In this document: positions 39,917-50,230 of the stretch, one piece after another
How positions within the stretch are numbered: the first letter of the stretch is position 1
How the letters are laid out: every line of letters starts with the position of its first letter
Assembly: GCA_008729055.1 (NCBI GenBank)
Contig: SDUX01000010.1
Location: 1,364,001-1,428,000, forward strand
Source: Pyropia haitanensis
Taxonomy: Eukaryota; Rhodophyta; Bangiophyceae; Bangiales; Bangiaceae
DNA length: 64,000 nt
Direction: 5' to 3'
Translations under genes and position numbers: made by a program
The notes under the pieces: generated by a model
The model's database searches: none
Told to the model about the DNA's origin: nothing
The model's input: only the letters and a program-made list of their open reading frames with translations

Positions 39917-42154
39917 GGCGGGGACGGGGGGGGGGGTGGGGGGGAGGGGGCGGCAGGCAGCGGCAGTGGGGGCAACAGGGGTGGGCGCGTGGGCGTCGCA
40001 AGGGAAGCAATGTGCTGAGCAATAGGGACGTAAGGGGGGGGGGGGGGGCGTTTGTAGGGCGTTGCCACAAAAAAAAAAAAACAGGGGAGGAACGGGGGGC
40101 CGAGCGCATTGGACGCGTCGATCGGTGATGGGGACGGGGCGCGTGCCGCGCCTTGTAGACGGCGCCGGCCGGCGTGCCCCCCACGGACCAAGAGGGGAAC
40201 GCCGCCGCCGCGGGCGCCGCCCTTCACCCCCCCCCCCCCCCCGCACACGCTGCGCACTCTGCGATACGCGCCGGGCGGTGGGCAAGGCGGGGCGGGCGGC
40301 CCCCCCCCCCCCCCCCCGCCCCCCCTGGCGCCCCATGACGAGGCTCCCCCCCCAACTGCGTGGCATCCGTCGGCGCGCGCGACGGCAGACCCAATGGACC
40401 GCCTCCCCCCCCTCCTCCCCTCCCAGCCACCCCCCCCCCCCCGCCCCTGCCCATCCGGTGCCCGCGCGGCCGCGGTGGCCGTCGGCGAGAGGCCCCATGA
40501 CGAGGTGCCGGCGGCGGCACGCGGCGGCCGCCGCCCGCGGTCGGCCGGCACGCGCCAGGCGGGCGTGCCTGGCAAGCGTCGGCGAGCGACGGCGCGGTGG
40601 GCGGCAGGGGGGGAGGCACGCGTGGGAGGAGGGGATGGCGGGATCGACGGGGGGGGGGGGGGAGGGGCGGCGCGGGGGGGGAGAGGTGGGGGGACGTAGG
40701 GAGAAGAGGGGGGGGGGGGGGGGGGGACGCGCGGAGCAGAGGGGTGCGGAGGGGGGGGCGGGAACGTCACGGCGTGGCGCGGGGGAGCGACGCCGCCGCC
40801 GCCGCCGCCGCCGCGGCCGCCGCCGCTGAGCGGCGCGCCGTTGCGGCGGCGCCGTCGCGGCCGTTGCGCGCCTGCCGTCGCGGCCGTTGCGCGCCTGCCG
40901 CCGCGCGGGTGACGAGGACGGGGGCCGAGGGGGGCGGCGCCGCGCCACGGCGGCGGCGGCCGCGGCGGCGGTGGATCTGGGGCGCGTCGGATCCGACGGG
41001 GGCGGGGCCGACCGGGGGGGGGGGGGGGGGGGGTCGACGCCGCGGCGTCGGCCGTGGACCGGCGCGGCGCGCGCCGCTGCCAAGCCGGTTTGGCCGGCGG
41101 GCCGCTGTGCGTGGCGGCGGGTGGCCGTCGTGGCCGACGCCGCCGGCCGAGGGCGTGTGCCCGCCGGCGGCGGGAGCGCCTGCCGTCGGCGTGGCGACCC
41201 GACGGGTCGGCGCGTGCCGCGGGGGGGGGACGACCGCGCGGAGAGGTGCGGCGCGCGCCCGCGCGGCGGGCGGCGCTGCGGCGGCCAGCTGCCCGCGTCG
41301 GCGGCCGCCACCGTGGGTGCTCCCCCTCGGCCCCCCCCCCCCCCGAGTTCTCTAGCGTCAACGCTCCTCGCCCCCCCTCCGTCACCCGCCCGCCACCCGT
41401 GCAGACCGCACCAGCCACACCGCTGACGCCGCCGTGCCGCCGCCGGCCGCCAACGCGTGCGACCACACCCGCCCCCCCCCCCCTCCGTACGTCCCGCAGA
41501 CACACCGCCGCCACCCACCTGCCCCCGCACCACACCCGCCGCCGCCGCCCACAGCGCTGTCGCGGGCATCCGCACGCGGGGCACCCCCCGTCCCGTCACG
41601 CCCGCCGCCGTGCCCACTGCCACACCCGCCACGGCGTCGTCCGACCACCCCGCTACAGGCCGACCGCGGCGGCGCCGACCGGGGGGGTCGGCGCGCCAAC
41701 AAGGGTCCGCCGCGTCGGCTCGGTTTGGGCGCCCCACCTCCGCCGCCGCCGTCGTCCCGTCCAACGCGGCGGCGCCAACGAGCCGGCCGCGTCCACGGCT
41801 GGCGCCCCGTTGACCCAGCGGCCGCCGCCGACGCGACGGTGGCGCGCACGCCGCCGTCGCGGCTGTGCGCGGCAAGACCCCCATCGACACGGAAGGGGGG
41901 CGTCCGCTGCGCACCATACTCTCCGGGTGGGGGTGTATGTCGAAGAAACACGCCGTGGCCACACCCGTGCTCCGGCGGGTGACGCCCCACAGGGCGGCCA
42001 CGGCCTGCAGTGTGGGCGGGCCCGTCTCTGAAAAACGCTCGGAAGTTCGCCACCCGCGCGCCAAAGCCGTAGTGGTCGGCAAGACAGCCACACCACCGCG
42101 TCGCGCTACGGCTCCTCTGATGGCAGCGCAGAGGGTATCCCTGGGCGGACTTTC
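39917..42154. other. G/C-run-rich intergenic DNA before the right arm
   Basis: C-runs at about 40227-40242, 40300-40325 and 40428-40443, and G-runs at about 40648-40661, 40708-40726 and 41017-41032. All six frames have long Arg/Pro/Gly/Ala open stretches with no recognisable segment. No gene was supported. Confidence 0.55.
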
Positions 42155-43816
42155 TCAGCGGGCGGGCGCTCAAAGCGTGCCGCTTGTGCGGGTGCCAGGG
42201 TGCGCATCCAGGGTAGAGGACGCGACCTGGGGCGCCCGTCAGCACCGTCGGGACAGGGAGGACGCGCGCGCCTTGGCTGACGGCCAGCAGGCCTCGCGGG
42301 GGAACAGCGGGGGGGGGGGCGCGCGTTGGCATCGCGATCGTCGCCGCCGCCGCCGCTGTCCCTGCCGGCAGCTGTTGCCGACACGTCCGTCGGGCCGCGC
42401 GCGCCGACCGCCGGCGCCCGCCACCGGGTGCCACAGGCGCGGGGGCGGCGGCCGCCGTCGGCAACGGCGGTCGCTGGGACGGACAAGACGGCCATCCCAG
42501 CTGCCTTGATGGGAAGGTACACGCGTGACTGCCAGCCGGGCGCGAGCGCGGGTCTCCTCAGAAGGAGAACAACCTAAAGAAGACAGCGGGGTGTGGGGGC
42601 GTGCACGCTGGAAAAGCATGCTGCAACGTTTGGGTTTCAAGTGCCCACGTATCGAAAACATCAAACGCATGAACTGCCGATGTTGAAACATCAAATTCCA
42701 AAGGACACCCCAATGTACGGGATGGAATAACAAACCCAGCAAGGGCAACCGCCAAGTGGTGCCTACGAGCGAGATGGACGTGACGTGGCCCTCGTCACAC
42801 CCCATCGACATGGCCAGCGTCCCGGCCCCCCCCGCACAGCTTTCCTTCCCGCCTCTGCTGGCACAGCGTCGCGGCCAGCGCCGCGACGCGGCATGCGGAG
42901 ACGGGCCACCTCCCCGACCAGGTCACCCCCCCACACCCTCCCTGCCTCCCAACCTGACGTGGGGCCGCGGACCACAGGGAGGCGTCTCGGTCACGGCGGA
43001 TGAGACCGCTGCCAGGAAGACGGGCAGGAGAGACGACCGGCGGTGCCGCGGCGGGCGTTGTTGCCGCCGCGCAACGGCCCCGCGGCGGCCTGTGAGGTGT
43101 GTTCAGCCGTCGGCCGGTGGCCCACGTCGACCGCCCACCCCCCCCTGTGCCCCTCGTCGCAACGTTCTGCTTTGCCGCTCTGCCACAACCCGCGACGCGG
43201 GGCGGTATTGGCGGGCGGGACCGCCGCCAAGAGGGTGTGGGTGAGAGACGGTTGGCGGGACCGCAGCTGGGGTTGTTGGTGCGCGGCGGCCGCCGCTCTT
43301 ATCCGGTGTCTCTCGATGGATCAACCAGAGTAGCAACGCCGGCAGCGTGGCCGGACGATCAGACGGACAGCACGGCCTCGTGCGCGGGCGCATCCGCTCT
43401 CGACGGGTGGCGTCACCCCCCACGAGGCCCCGTGTGGACCCACGGGGTTGGGCAAGGGGAGCCTCCACCCCGCTTGTTACCTCCAAATGCGCCAGCACCC
43501 GCCTCTACCACCGCACCCCAGTAGCGTCGTGCTGGCGTCACCTGCTCGGGGCGACGCCACCTCGGCACCCCGCGCGAGCCTGCCCGGCTAGACGCGCCTG
43601 TGCCGCCCGCCGCCCGCTTGAGCCACCCTCTGGCCAACAGGGCGCTCCCGAGACGAGGAGATGGGGGGGCTGGGATGGCAGCCGCCGTGGCGACCAGGGC
43701 GACACGGACACGTTTGGCACTCCCCAAGCGTCCCCTGGCGTGGGGGGGAGGCGGGGGGGCGGCGCTTCCGGCTGGCGAGACGGTCATGCACGGGCGGTCA
43801 AGCCGGTGGCTTGGGG
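42155..43816. other. non-coding part of right arm
   Basis: Mirror of 23876-25975 without the 438-bp block. No gene was supported, and the open frames are not started by ATG. Confidence 0.55.
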
Positions 43817-43824
43817 TATATAAG
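43817..43824 (+). promoter_or_regulatory. TATA box of right cysteine-rich protein gene
   Basis: TATATAAG preceded by GGGG and followed by AGCAGCAG. It lies 126 bp before the preferred ATG at 43950 and 39 bp before an upstream in-frame ATG at 43863. It is identical in the left copy. Confidence 0.75.
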
Positions 43825-43949
43825 AGCAGCAGTGGCGGGCGTCTTCAGCGTTTGTCATCCCCATGCCAACGTCACACGCGCCAAACCAGCATCCCTTCCC
43901 CCAACCTCTGTCGACAACCAACGCCCACTGCTACTTGGCACGCGGCACC

Positions 43950-44528
43950 ATGGCTCCCCGCACCTTCCTCCGCCTGCTCGGTGTGGCGGCGGTGGCCACC
44001 CTGCTGGCCACCTGCATGGCGGTCACGGTTGACGGCAGCTCGCCGCCCAAGGGCGCAACCGCCCTCAAAGACGCCGACGCGCTGCGCGCCAAGATCGTGC
44101 AGGACCTGGTCGCGAGTGGCATCCCCGCCACGGAAGTGGCCGGCCGCACCACCCGCTGCGCCGCGTCGGCCAAGAGCGCCCGCGCCTGCCGCTCCGTCGC
44201 GCCGGCGTGCCGGCCCAACGCGCGCGGCGGCTGCGACGCGACGGTCACCGTCGAGTGGAACTCCAACGCGGCGAGCCGCCGGTCGGGCTGCACGGGCGGC
44301 AAGGCCGCGGGTGGGGGTGGGTGCGTCGGGGCGGGGCCCGACGAGCAGCTGGAGCAGGCGCTGGCGACGCTCGCCGACGCGGGGATCGCCAAGGAGGATG
44401 TCAGCGGGGTGGTGGTGCGGTGTGACGGCGCCGCGCGGGGCAGCAAGGCGTGCAAGAGCACGGGCGGCCGCGTCAGCCGCCGCCGCTGGCGGTGGCGCAT
44501 CCGCATCACCATCATCATCCGCTTTTGA
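43950..44528 (+). CDS. small secreted cysteine-rich protein with cationic tail, right-arm copy
   Basis: This encodes exactly the same 192 residues as the left-arm gene (23164-23742): signal peptide, two related GI-V-G-RC-AC-S units, Cys/Gly-rich centre and the RRRWRWRIRITIIIRF end. An in-frame upstream ATG at 43863 is also conserved. The surrounding DNA differs from the left arm at a few percent of sites, so an unchanged protein points to purifying selection or recent gene conversion. It is convergent with the right-arm collagen gene, as in the left arm. Confidence 0.8.
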   Translation: MAPRTFLRLLGVAAVATLLATCMAVTVDGSSPPKGATALKDADALRAKIVQDLVASGIPATEVAGRTTRCAASAKSARACRSVAPACRPNARGGCDATVTVEWNSNAASRRSGCTGGKAAGGGGCVGAGPDEQLEQALATLADAGIAKEDVSGVVVRCDGAARGSKACKSTGGRVSRRRWRWRIRITIIIRF

Positions 44529-45857
44529 TGAGCGGGTGGTGCAAGGGATGGGGGGGGCGGGGGGAGCGCAGCCGTCTGTGCATGGCTGCTCCCCACTCTC
44601 TCTTTTGCAGTCGGGCGGCCGCGCACCCTGCGCGGTGCTCCGACGTCCACGCATCCGGCGGGGGGGCGGAGCTTTCGTTTTCATCCCCACCGCGTGACGC
44701 ATGCCGCACCGGGTCGTGTGCACTGGGTACGGCTGGCTGTGTGGGGTTTGACCGCTGGGCACTGTGACATCGTCATGATCAATGAATCTGTTTCACGGTC
44801 AATGGCTTGCTTTCTACTCGTAGGACCGCTCGTATCCCCGTCTCTCCAGCTCCCGCGATCCTTCGTGGTCGTGGTCGCGCGCTCCCAGTCGCCCGGAATG
44901 GAGGGAACACACCCCATGGTCAGCATGGTGACCGCCAGCCACACGTCGCGGCGAGTGTCCTATGCAAACCAACAACCAACGCCCCTGTCGGTCGCGGCCG
45001 CGGTGCAAGCCGGCCCCCCACCACGCCACCGTGACACCGCCCACGCAAACTCAAAACACAGGGGGGGAGGGGAGGAGGATCCACGACTCGGCTCGAGGTG
45101 AAGCGGACTTTGGGGAATTGCGCCGCGCGTCGGTCGAAGCGCTATCCGGGTACGCGGGGGTGGCATGGCGATAGGCGGCATAGGGAACCCGCCCCTCAAC
45201 CAGACCGTTGCTGCCGCGGCGGCGGCGGTGCTGGACCACCACTCGGTGTTTTTCTTTTTTTTTTTGCGAGTTGACGTCCAATGAAAGAAAGTCAATGAGC
45301 GAGGGAGGTGGATGGCGGAAGCGGAGCGGGAAGCGCGACGCCGCCACCCAGAGGCGGCCGCTTCCCCCTGTCGTCGTGCCCACCACCGCCTCGACCGCGG
45401 CCACCGCCACGCGTGGCGCGCACCTCCCCTCCGTCAACGTGCCGGCGATGGCAGGCGCCATTGCGGCAGTGGCGCAAGAGACGGTGGCGCCGCACGGCGA
45501 CTCTCCCACCCTTCTCCCGCCGTCTGGGCGGTTCGGTGCGGGTGGCCAGCGCTCCTGGTACCACCGCAGCGACGCGCCGCACCCCACCCCGACAAGTAGC
45601 AAGGACAAGAACAAAAGGTACGACAATTCAATTCATCACATAAAAAAAAAACAATGATCGGACGACGCCTCTGAAGCAGAGACGCCCCTCGTCTGGTGCG
45701 CTGCGGTCCCACGCCGCCTCCCTCACACCTCTCAACCTCGCCCCCCATCCACTCATCGCTTGCTTCACAGGGGCACCCGCGCACCACCTGCCCGTGGCAG
45801 TTCCCCCTCCTCCCCCCCCCCTCCCCCTCCCTCTCTCGCCAAGAGTGCGTTGCCGAC
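44529..45857. other. convergent intergenic region of right arm
   Basis: Mirror of 21835-23163. It contains the collagen 3' hairpin (45642-45686) and a T-run at about 45249-45264. No additional gene was seen. Confidence 0.6.
45642..45686 (-). terminator. collagen 3' hairpin followed by T-run, right-arm copy
   Basis: Minus-strand stem GGCGTCTCT / AGAGGCGTC with loop GCTTC, a 12-nt spacer and ten T. It is identical to the left-arm element, about 170 nt after the stop codon. Confidence 0.6.
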
Positions 45858-47552
45858 CTACAGGGTCATGCCCAGACGGTTGAGGCGCCGGTAGACGGGC
45901 ACGGACGACCCCTTTGAGTGGGAGTAGTGCCCGCCATAGCCGCCGTGGCCACGGGGGCCCGCCGGCCCCTTGGGACCCACAGGGCCCTTGGGGCCGACGC
46001 GGCCGGCGGGACCGGCGGGACCGGCGGGGCCATTGTGCCCCTTGGCGCCAGCCGGCCCAGCGGGGCCGACCGCCCCGGCCTTGCCGGGCGGACCCGTCTC
46101 CCCCGGCGGCCCCTTGGCGCCAACCGACCCGGGCGGCCCCGCCGGGCCGACCGCCCCGTCGGCGCCGTCCTCGCCATCGGCGCCATCCTTGCCGTCGGCG
46201 CCATCATCACCGTCGGCGCCGGCAGGGCCGACAGCGCCCATCGGGCCGACAGCGCCGGCGGCGCCCTTGTTGCCCTTTGGTCCAGCCGGCCCCGCGGGGC
46301 CAGCCGCCCCGTCCGCGCCAGGCGCGCCCGCCTGCCCAGGCGGCCCCTTCTTGCCAACGGCCCCGTCGGCACCATCCTTCCCGTCCTTGCCATCCTCCCC
46401 GTCAGCACCGACAGGGCCAACGGCGCCCGCCGGGCCGGCGGGGCCGACGGCGCCATCGTGCCCCTTGAGGCCAGACGGCCCCTTGGCACCATCCGCCCCC
46501 ATCGCACCGGGTGCGCCCTTTGGCCCCGCCGGCCCCGCCGCGCCCACCTCCCCGTCGGCGCCATCCTTGCCGTCGGCGCCGTCCTCGCCGTCCGCGCCGG
46601 CCGGCCCCCGCTTGCCCACACCCACCGGACCCTTCATGCCCTGATGGCCCTTCATGCCCTTGTCGCCCTTGTCACCCTTGGGGCCCTTGGGGCCCGCATC
46701 GCCCTTGGCGCCCATAGCCCCCCGGCTGCCATCCTCCCCATCCTCACCGTCAGCGCCGGGCGGCCCCGCCTTGCCCTTGCCCGCCGGCCCGGTCATCCCC
46801 TTCTCGCCCTTGGCGCCCGTGTGGCCCTTGGGCCCCGTGTCCCCCTTGGGACCCTTGTCGCCCTTGGGGCCCTTGTCGCCCTTGTCGCCGTCCTCGCCAT
46901 CATCGCCGTCCGCGCCGGGCGGCCCCACCTTGCCCTTGCCCGCCGGACCCTGCATGCCCTTGTCGCCCTTGAGCCCAGCAGGCCCCGCCTTACCCGGCGT
47001 GCCCGCCACGCCCGGGTAGCCCCGCGGGCCGCGCTCACCCGGCTTGCCAACACCAGCGGGTCCCGCTGGCCCCTTTGGTCCCGCCGGCCCGGCAGGCCCC
47101 GTCTTGCCCGTGTGGCCCGTCTTGCCCGGGGGTCCCGCGGGGCCGCGCGGCCCCGCATGCCCATAGCCCTTGACGTACACCGTGCCCGACTTGCCAGCCG
47201 GCCCGCGGGGGCCCACCGGCCCGCGCGGCCCCGCCGGGCAGTGGCACTGCGGCTGCCGGTAGTACGTGCGGACCGACTTGCGCAGCGCCGCGGTCGTGCC
47301 GTCCACGCGCGCCACGTGGCCGTCCACGCCCGCCCGCGTCGCCGTCACGTCCGCCTGCGTCGCGGCCACCGCGGCCATCAGCTCGGTGCGGAGGGCGGCG
47401 GTGGCGTCCGCGACGGCCGTGTGGACGGCCGCCGACGGCAGCGACGACGGCCCCGTCACGGCGGCCGTGCCCAAGAGCACAAACAGGGTGCTGGCCACCG
47501 ACGCCGCCACCGCCAGGCCGGCCGTGCGCCCAGACGTTGTCACCGACGCCAT
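45858..47552 (-). CDS. collagen-like protein, right-arm copy
   Basis: A 564-residue protein from the ATG at 47552 ([19 protein letters not shown]), with stop TAG at 45858-45860. The layout is as in the left copy: membrane/signal segment, Ala-rich helical region, [14 protein letters not shown], long Gly-X-Y domain, tail [15 protein letters not shown]. The N-terminal 110 residues differ from the left copy at about 15 positions (for example [16 protein letters not shown] against [16 protein letters not shown]), while the rest differs at only a handful. The more divergent start lies outside the near-identical arm. Its promoter is unrelated to the left copy and resembles that of the third gene. 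Confidence 0.9.
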   Translation of the reverse strand: MASVTTSGRTAGLAVAASVASTLFVLLGTAAVTGPSSLPSAAVHTAVADATAALRTELMAAVAATQADVTATRAGVDGHVARVDGTTAALRKSVRTYYRQPQCHCPAGPRGPVGPRGPAGKSGTVYVKGYGHAGPRGPAGPPGKTGHTGKTGPAGPAGPKGPAGPAGVGKPGERGPRGYPGVAGTPGKAGPAGLKGDKGMQGPAGKGKVGPPGADGDDGEDGDKGDKGPKGDKGPKGDTGPKGHTGAKGEKGMTGPAGKGKAGPPGADGEDGEDGSRGAMGAKGDAGPKGPKGDKGDKGMKGHQGMKGPVGVGKRGPAGADGEDGADGKDGADGEVGAAGPAGPKGAPGAMGADGAKGPSGLKGHDGAVGPAGPAGAVGPVGADGEDGKDGKDGADGAVGKKGPPGQAGAPGADGAAGPAGPAGPKGNKGAAGAVGPMGAVGPAGADGDDGADGKDGADGEDGADGAVGPAGPPGSVGAKGPPGETGPPGKAGAVGPAGPAGAKGHNGPAGPAGPAGRVGPKGPVGPKGPAGPRGHGGYGGHYSHSKGSSVPVYRRLNRLGMTL

Positions 47553-47792
47553 CGTCGACCAGAGGCGGAAGCACAACAGGGACGGCGTGCACGCGGCCGC
47601 CGCCAACCGCAGACAGCCGCGGACGTGCAGCGGGGCGGCGGCAAGGAGCAGGTGGGGGCGGTCGACGGCGAGGGGGAACCGCCCGTCACGCGCGTGCGCG
47701 TTGGTAGCGGCAGGGGAGCGGGTGCAGGCGGTGGGGTGAGGGGCTGCGGCTGGCGACCCAGGTGGGCGCCATTGGGGCGGCGGCCGGCGGCC

Positions 47793-47800
47793 CCTATATA
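47793..47800 (-). promoter_or_regulatory. TATA box of right collagen gene
   Basis: TATATAGG on the minus strand, about 245 bp upstream of the ATG at 47552. It is the same octamer and distance as for the third collagen gene. Confidence 0.7.
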
Positions 47801-48875
47801 CCCGCCCGCGGCGCGCCGCCGCCGCCGCTCGCCGCGGCGGCCGAGGCGGCGCGCGTACCGCACGCCGCGGCCGGGCAGGCCCCCCCACCCGCGCGACGCG
47901 GCCCCCCCCCCCCCCCCCGCCCAACCAACGCAACGCCGTCGCCGCTGCCGCCGCTGCCGCTGCTGCTGCCGCCGCTGCCGCCGCTGCCGCTGCCGCCGCT
48001 GCCGTGGCCGGCCGCCAAGATAGAGACCCCGCCCGCAGGCCTAGCGGGACCGCGGCCGCCGCGCGTCGCCGGCCGCCCGGCGGTCGGCTTGTCCCCCTCC
48101 AAGTGGAGCGGAGGGAGCACCCGGTGCAGGGGGCAGAGGGGGGGGGGGGGGAAAGAAGAGCATGGGCACCGGGGGGAGGGCGGAGGGTGACAGCGCGGGA
48201 GGGGGAAAGAAAAGGGGGAATAAAAGGCAGGGGCGACCAGGGGGTGGCACGCCAGCGGGCGCAACGACCCACCCACGGTGCCGGCCGCCCCGCCCGCGGC
48301 CGCGACGCCGCGCGGCGGCGGCGGCGGCGGGCGTGGCCCGCCGTGCCGCCGCGGTGGCTGGCGGCGGCAGCGCCAATGCAGCCGCAGCGCGCTGCTGCGG
48401 GGCGGTCGGGGACGCGCGGGGGGGGAAAGGAGGGGGGGGGGGGGGACGGCCGGGAAGCGCCCGCGGGTGCAGGGGGAGGCCGCGGGGGAAGCGCTCGCGG
48501 GTGCAGGGGGGGATCCTTCGCTCCATGATGGCGGTGGTTGGTGACGGCGCCAGCGGCGGGAGGGGGGGGGGGGGGAAGTGCGCCGCCGCGGCCGCGGGCG
48601 ACCGCGGCCGCGGCCGCCGCGGCGGCGCCCCCCCCCGCGGCACGTGCATCCACGCGCGGGACGGGCGACCGCGGCGGCCGCCGCGGGCGGCCGCCTGGCG
48701 CCGCCCGTCCAAGGGGGGGAGGGGCGGCCGGCGGGGGGGGGGGGGGGTCGCCCGCGCCGCGCGCCGCGCGGCGCGCGGCAGCGGACTTTGCCGGCTCCCC
48801 GCCGGCGCCGTCCACCCGCGCGGGCGGTGGGGGTGGGACGCGCGCCCGCGCGCGCGACGGGGCGGAAGCGCAACG

Positions 48876-49049
48876 TGTATTGCAGTCCTCCCAAATTTGT
48901 CCGATGGGATCAAAGTCAAGACTGGGTATGGTCAACTTCCTATTGGTCGATCCGTTTTATCCGGCTGCATGGATGGCTGAGACGCAGTTGACCAGCTCTG
49001 GACCCGGCTCTTGACTTCGACCAGATCGGACAAAATTGAGAATACAGCA
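48876..49049. repeat. short fold-back (imperfect inverted repeat) element
   Basis: Left arm 48876-48938 and right arm 48986-49049 are imperfect inverted copies. Shared cores are TTTGTCCGAT, AAGTCAAG and GTCAACT (GGTCAACT in both). The loop is about 47 nt. The element is AT-richer than everything around it, as expected for an inserted MITE-like sequence. No target-site duplication was identified. Confidence 0.5.
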
Positions 49050-49933
49050 ACACCGACGGCGGATTCGGGCCGAGCGTCGGGTGTGGGTGTGGGTGTACTG
49101 TACCGCCCATTTCCCTTGGTTTTTTTTTGGTCGCGCGCCTGCCCGTGCCGCCGCGCCGTGCAGGCGGCCGCCGCCGCCGCCGCCGCGCGCGTCGTGCAGG
49201 CGGCGGGCGGGCGCTGCGCCCGCCGCGCCGCCCGCGGGCGCGCGTCCGTCCCGGCGCGGGAGGCGGCAGCGGGAAGGGGGGCACCGCCGCCCTCCCCCCC
49301 TCCCCCCTCCCCGGCTGCCTGCGCGGCGCCCCCCCGGCCGGCACGGCCGCCGCCGCCGTCGGCCGGCACGGCCGCCGCCGCCGTCGGCCGGCCGCCACGT
49401 GGGCGCCATCCTCCCCCGCCGCGGCGGCGGCGTGTCCCCGCCGGCCGCCGCGGGGCGGCCCCGGCGGCGCCGCCGCCGCCGCGCCGCCACCGCGGCGGCC
49501 GCGTCCCCCCCCGCGCGCCGCCACGGGCTGCCGCCGCCACCGCCGGCCGACACCGCCTGGACGGGGCGCCGCCGCGGCCGGCGCGCCGGCCGGCCGGCCG
49601 ACCCGCCCGCCGCGCCGCCGCCGCGGCGGCGCCGCGTCGGCCCGCCGCGGTGTCCATGGCGCCGTCTGGCAGCCGTGGCGGGCTTGGGGTGGGGGGGGGG
49701 GGGCGCCCGGGGGGGGGTGTGCCCGCCGCGCGCCGGCTGCCGCCGTCGTGCCGTCAACGCACAAACGGGGGGCGCCGCGGGCGTGGCCACGCCAGGCCGT
49801 AGCGGCGGCTGGTAGGGGGTCGCCGCCGCCGGTCGTGTCGTGGCGGTCGTGACGGGCGTCCGCCGGCCGCGCTTGTCGCCGGCCGCGTGCTCCCGTCGGT
49901 CGGTTGGGCTGCCTCCCCCGCGGGGCCGTGGGT

Positions 49934-50100
49934 ATGGCTGCCGTGGGGGGGCGCCGCGGTCGCGGCGGCCGCGGCCGTCGTGGCCGCCGCGTGGACGGCG
50001 TGCGTGTGGTCGCGGCGGTGGGGGTGGGGGTGGCGGTGGCGGCGGTGGCGGCCGCGTTGCTCGTCGCGGCGGTGCCGCCGCGGAATGTGTGTCTGGCGGC

Positions 50101-50151
<51 letters not shown>

Positions 50152-50199
50152 TGGCGGCGGCGTGGCGGCGGCGTGCGGGGGTGCGGCGGTGGACACCCG

Positions 50200-50230
<31 letters not shown>

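Larger units (their letters stand above)
42155..47195 (-). repeat. right arm of large inverted duplication
   Basis: Reverse complement of 20500-25975. The order, spacing and sequence of the collagen gene, cysteine-rich gene and flanks are mirrored. The arm is about 435 bp shorter, explained by the single missing block. Scattered substitutions separate the arms, mainly outside the cysteine-rich coding sequence. Confidence 0.88.
47553..49933. other. intergenic region between collagen and Hint genes
   Basis: It contains the right collagen promoter, GCC/CTGCCG trinucleotide repeats (about 47938-48004), several G-runs (about 48140-48151, 48430-48445, 48731-48747), and one island of lower GC at 48874-49120 with a fold-back structure. 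Long open frames here are Arg/Pro/Ala noise. No gene was supported. Confidence 0.5.

Noticed and set aside
39917..42091. Long minus-strand frame upstream of the RING gene
   Set aside because: Open because of GC bias only; Pro/Arg-rich, starts at a non-ATG codon and is interrupted by homopolymers. The RING protein has its own ATG and membrane helix at 39916.
45918..48023. Plus-strand open frame of about 700 codons across the right collagen gene
   Set aside because: Antisense shadow of the collagen gene, extending into G/C simple sequence.
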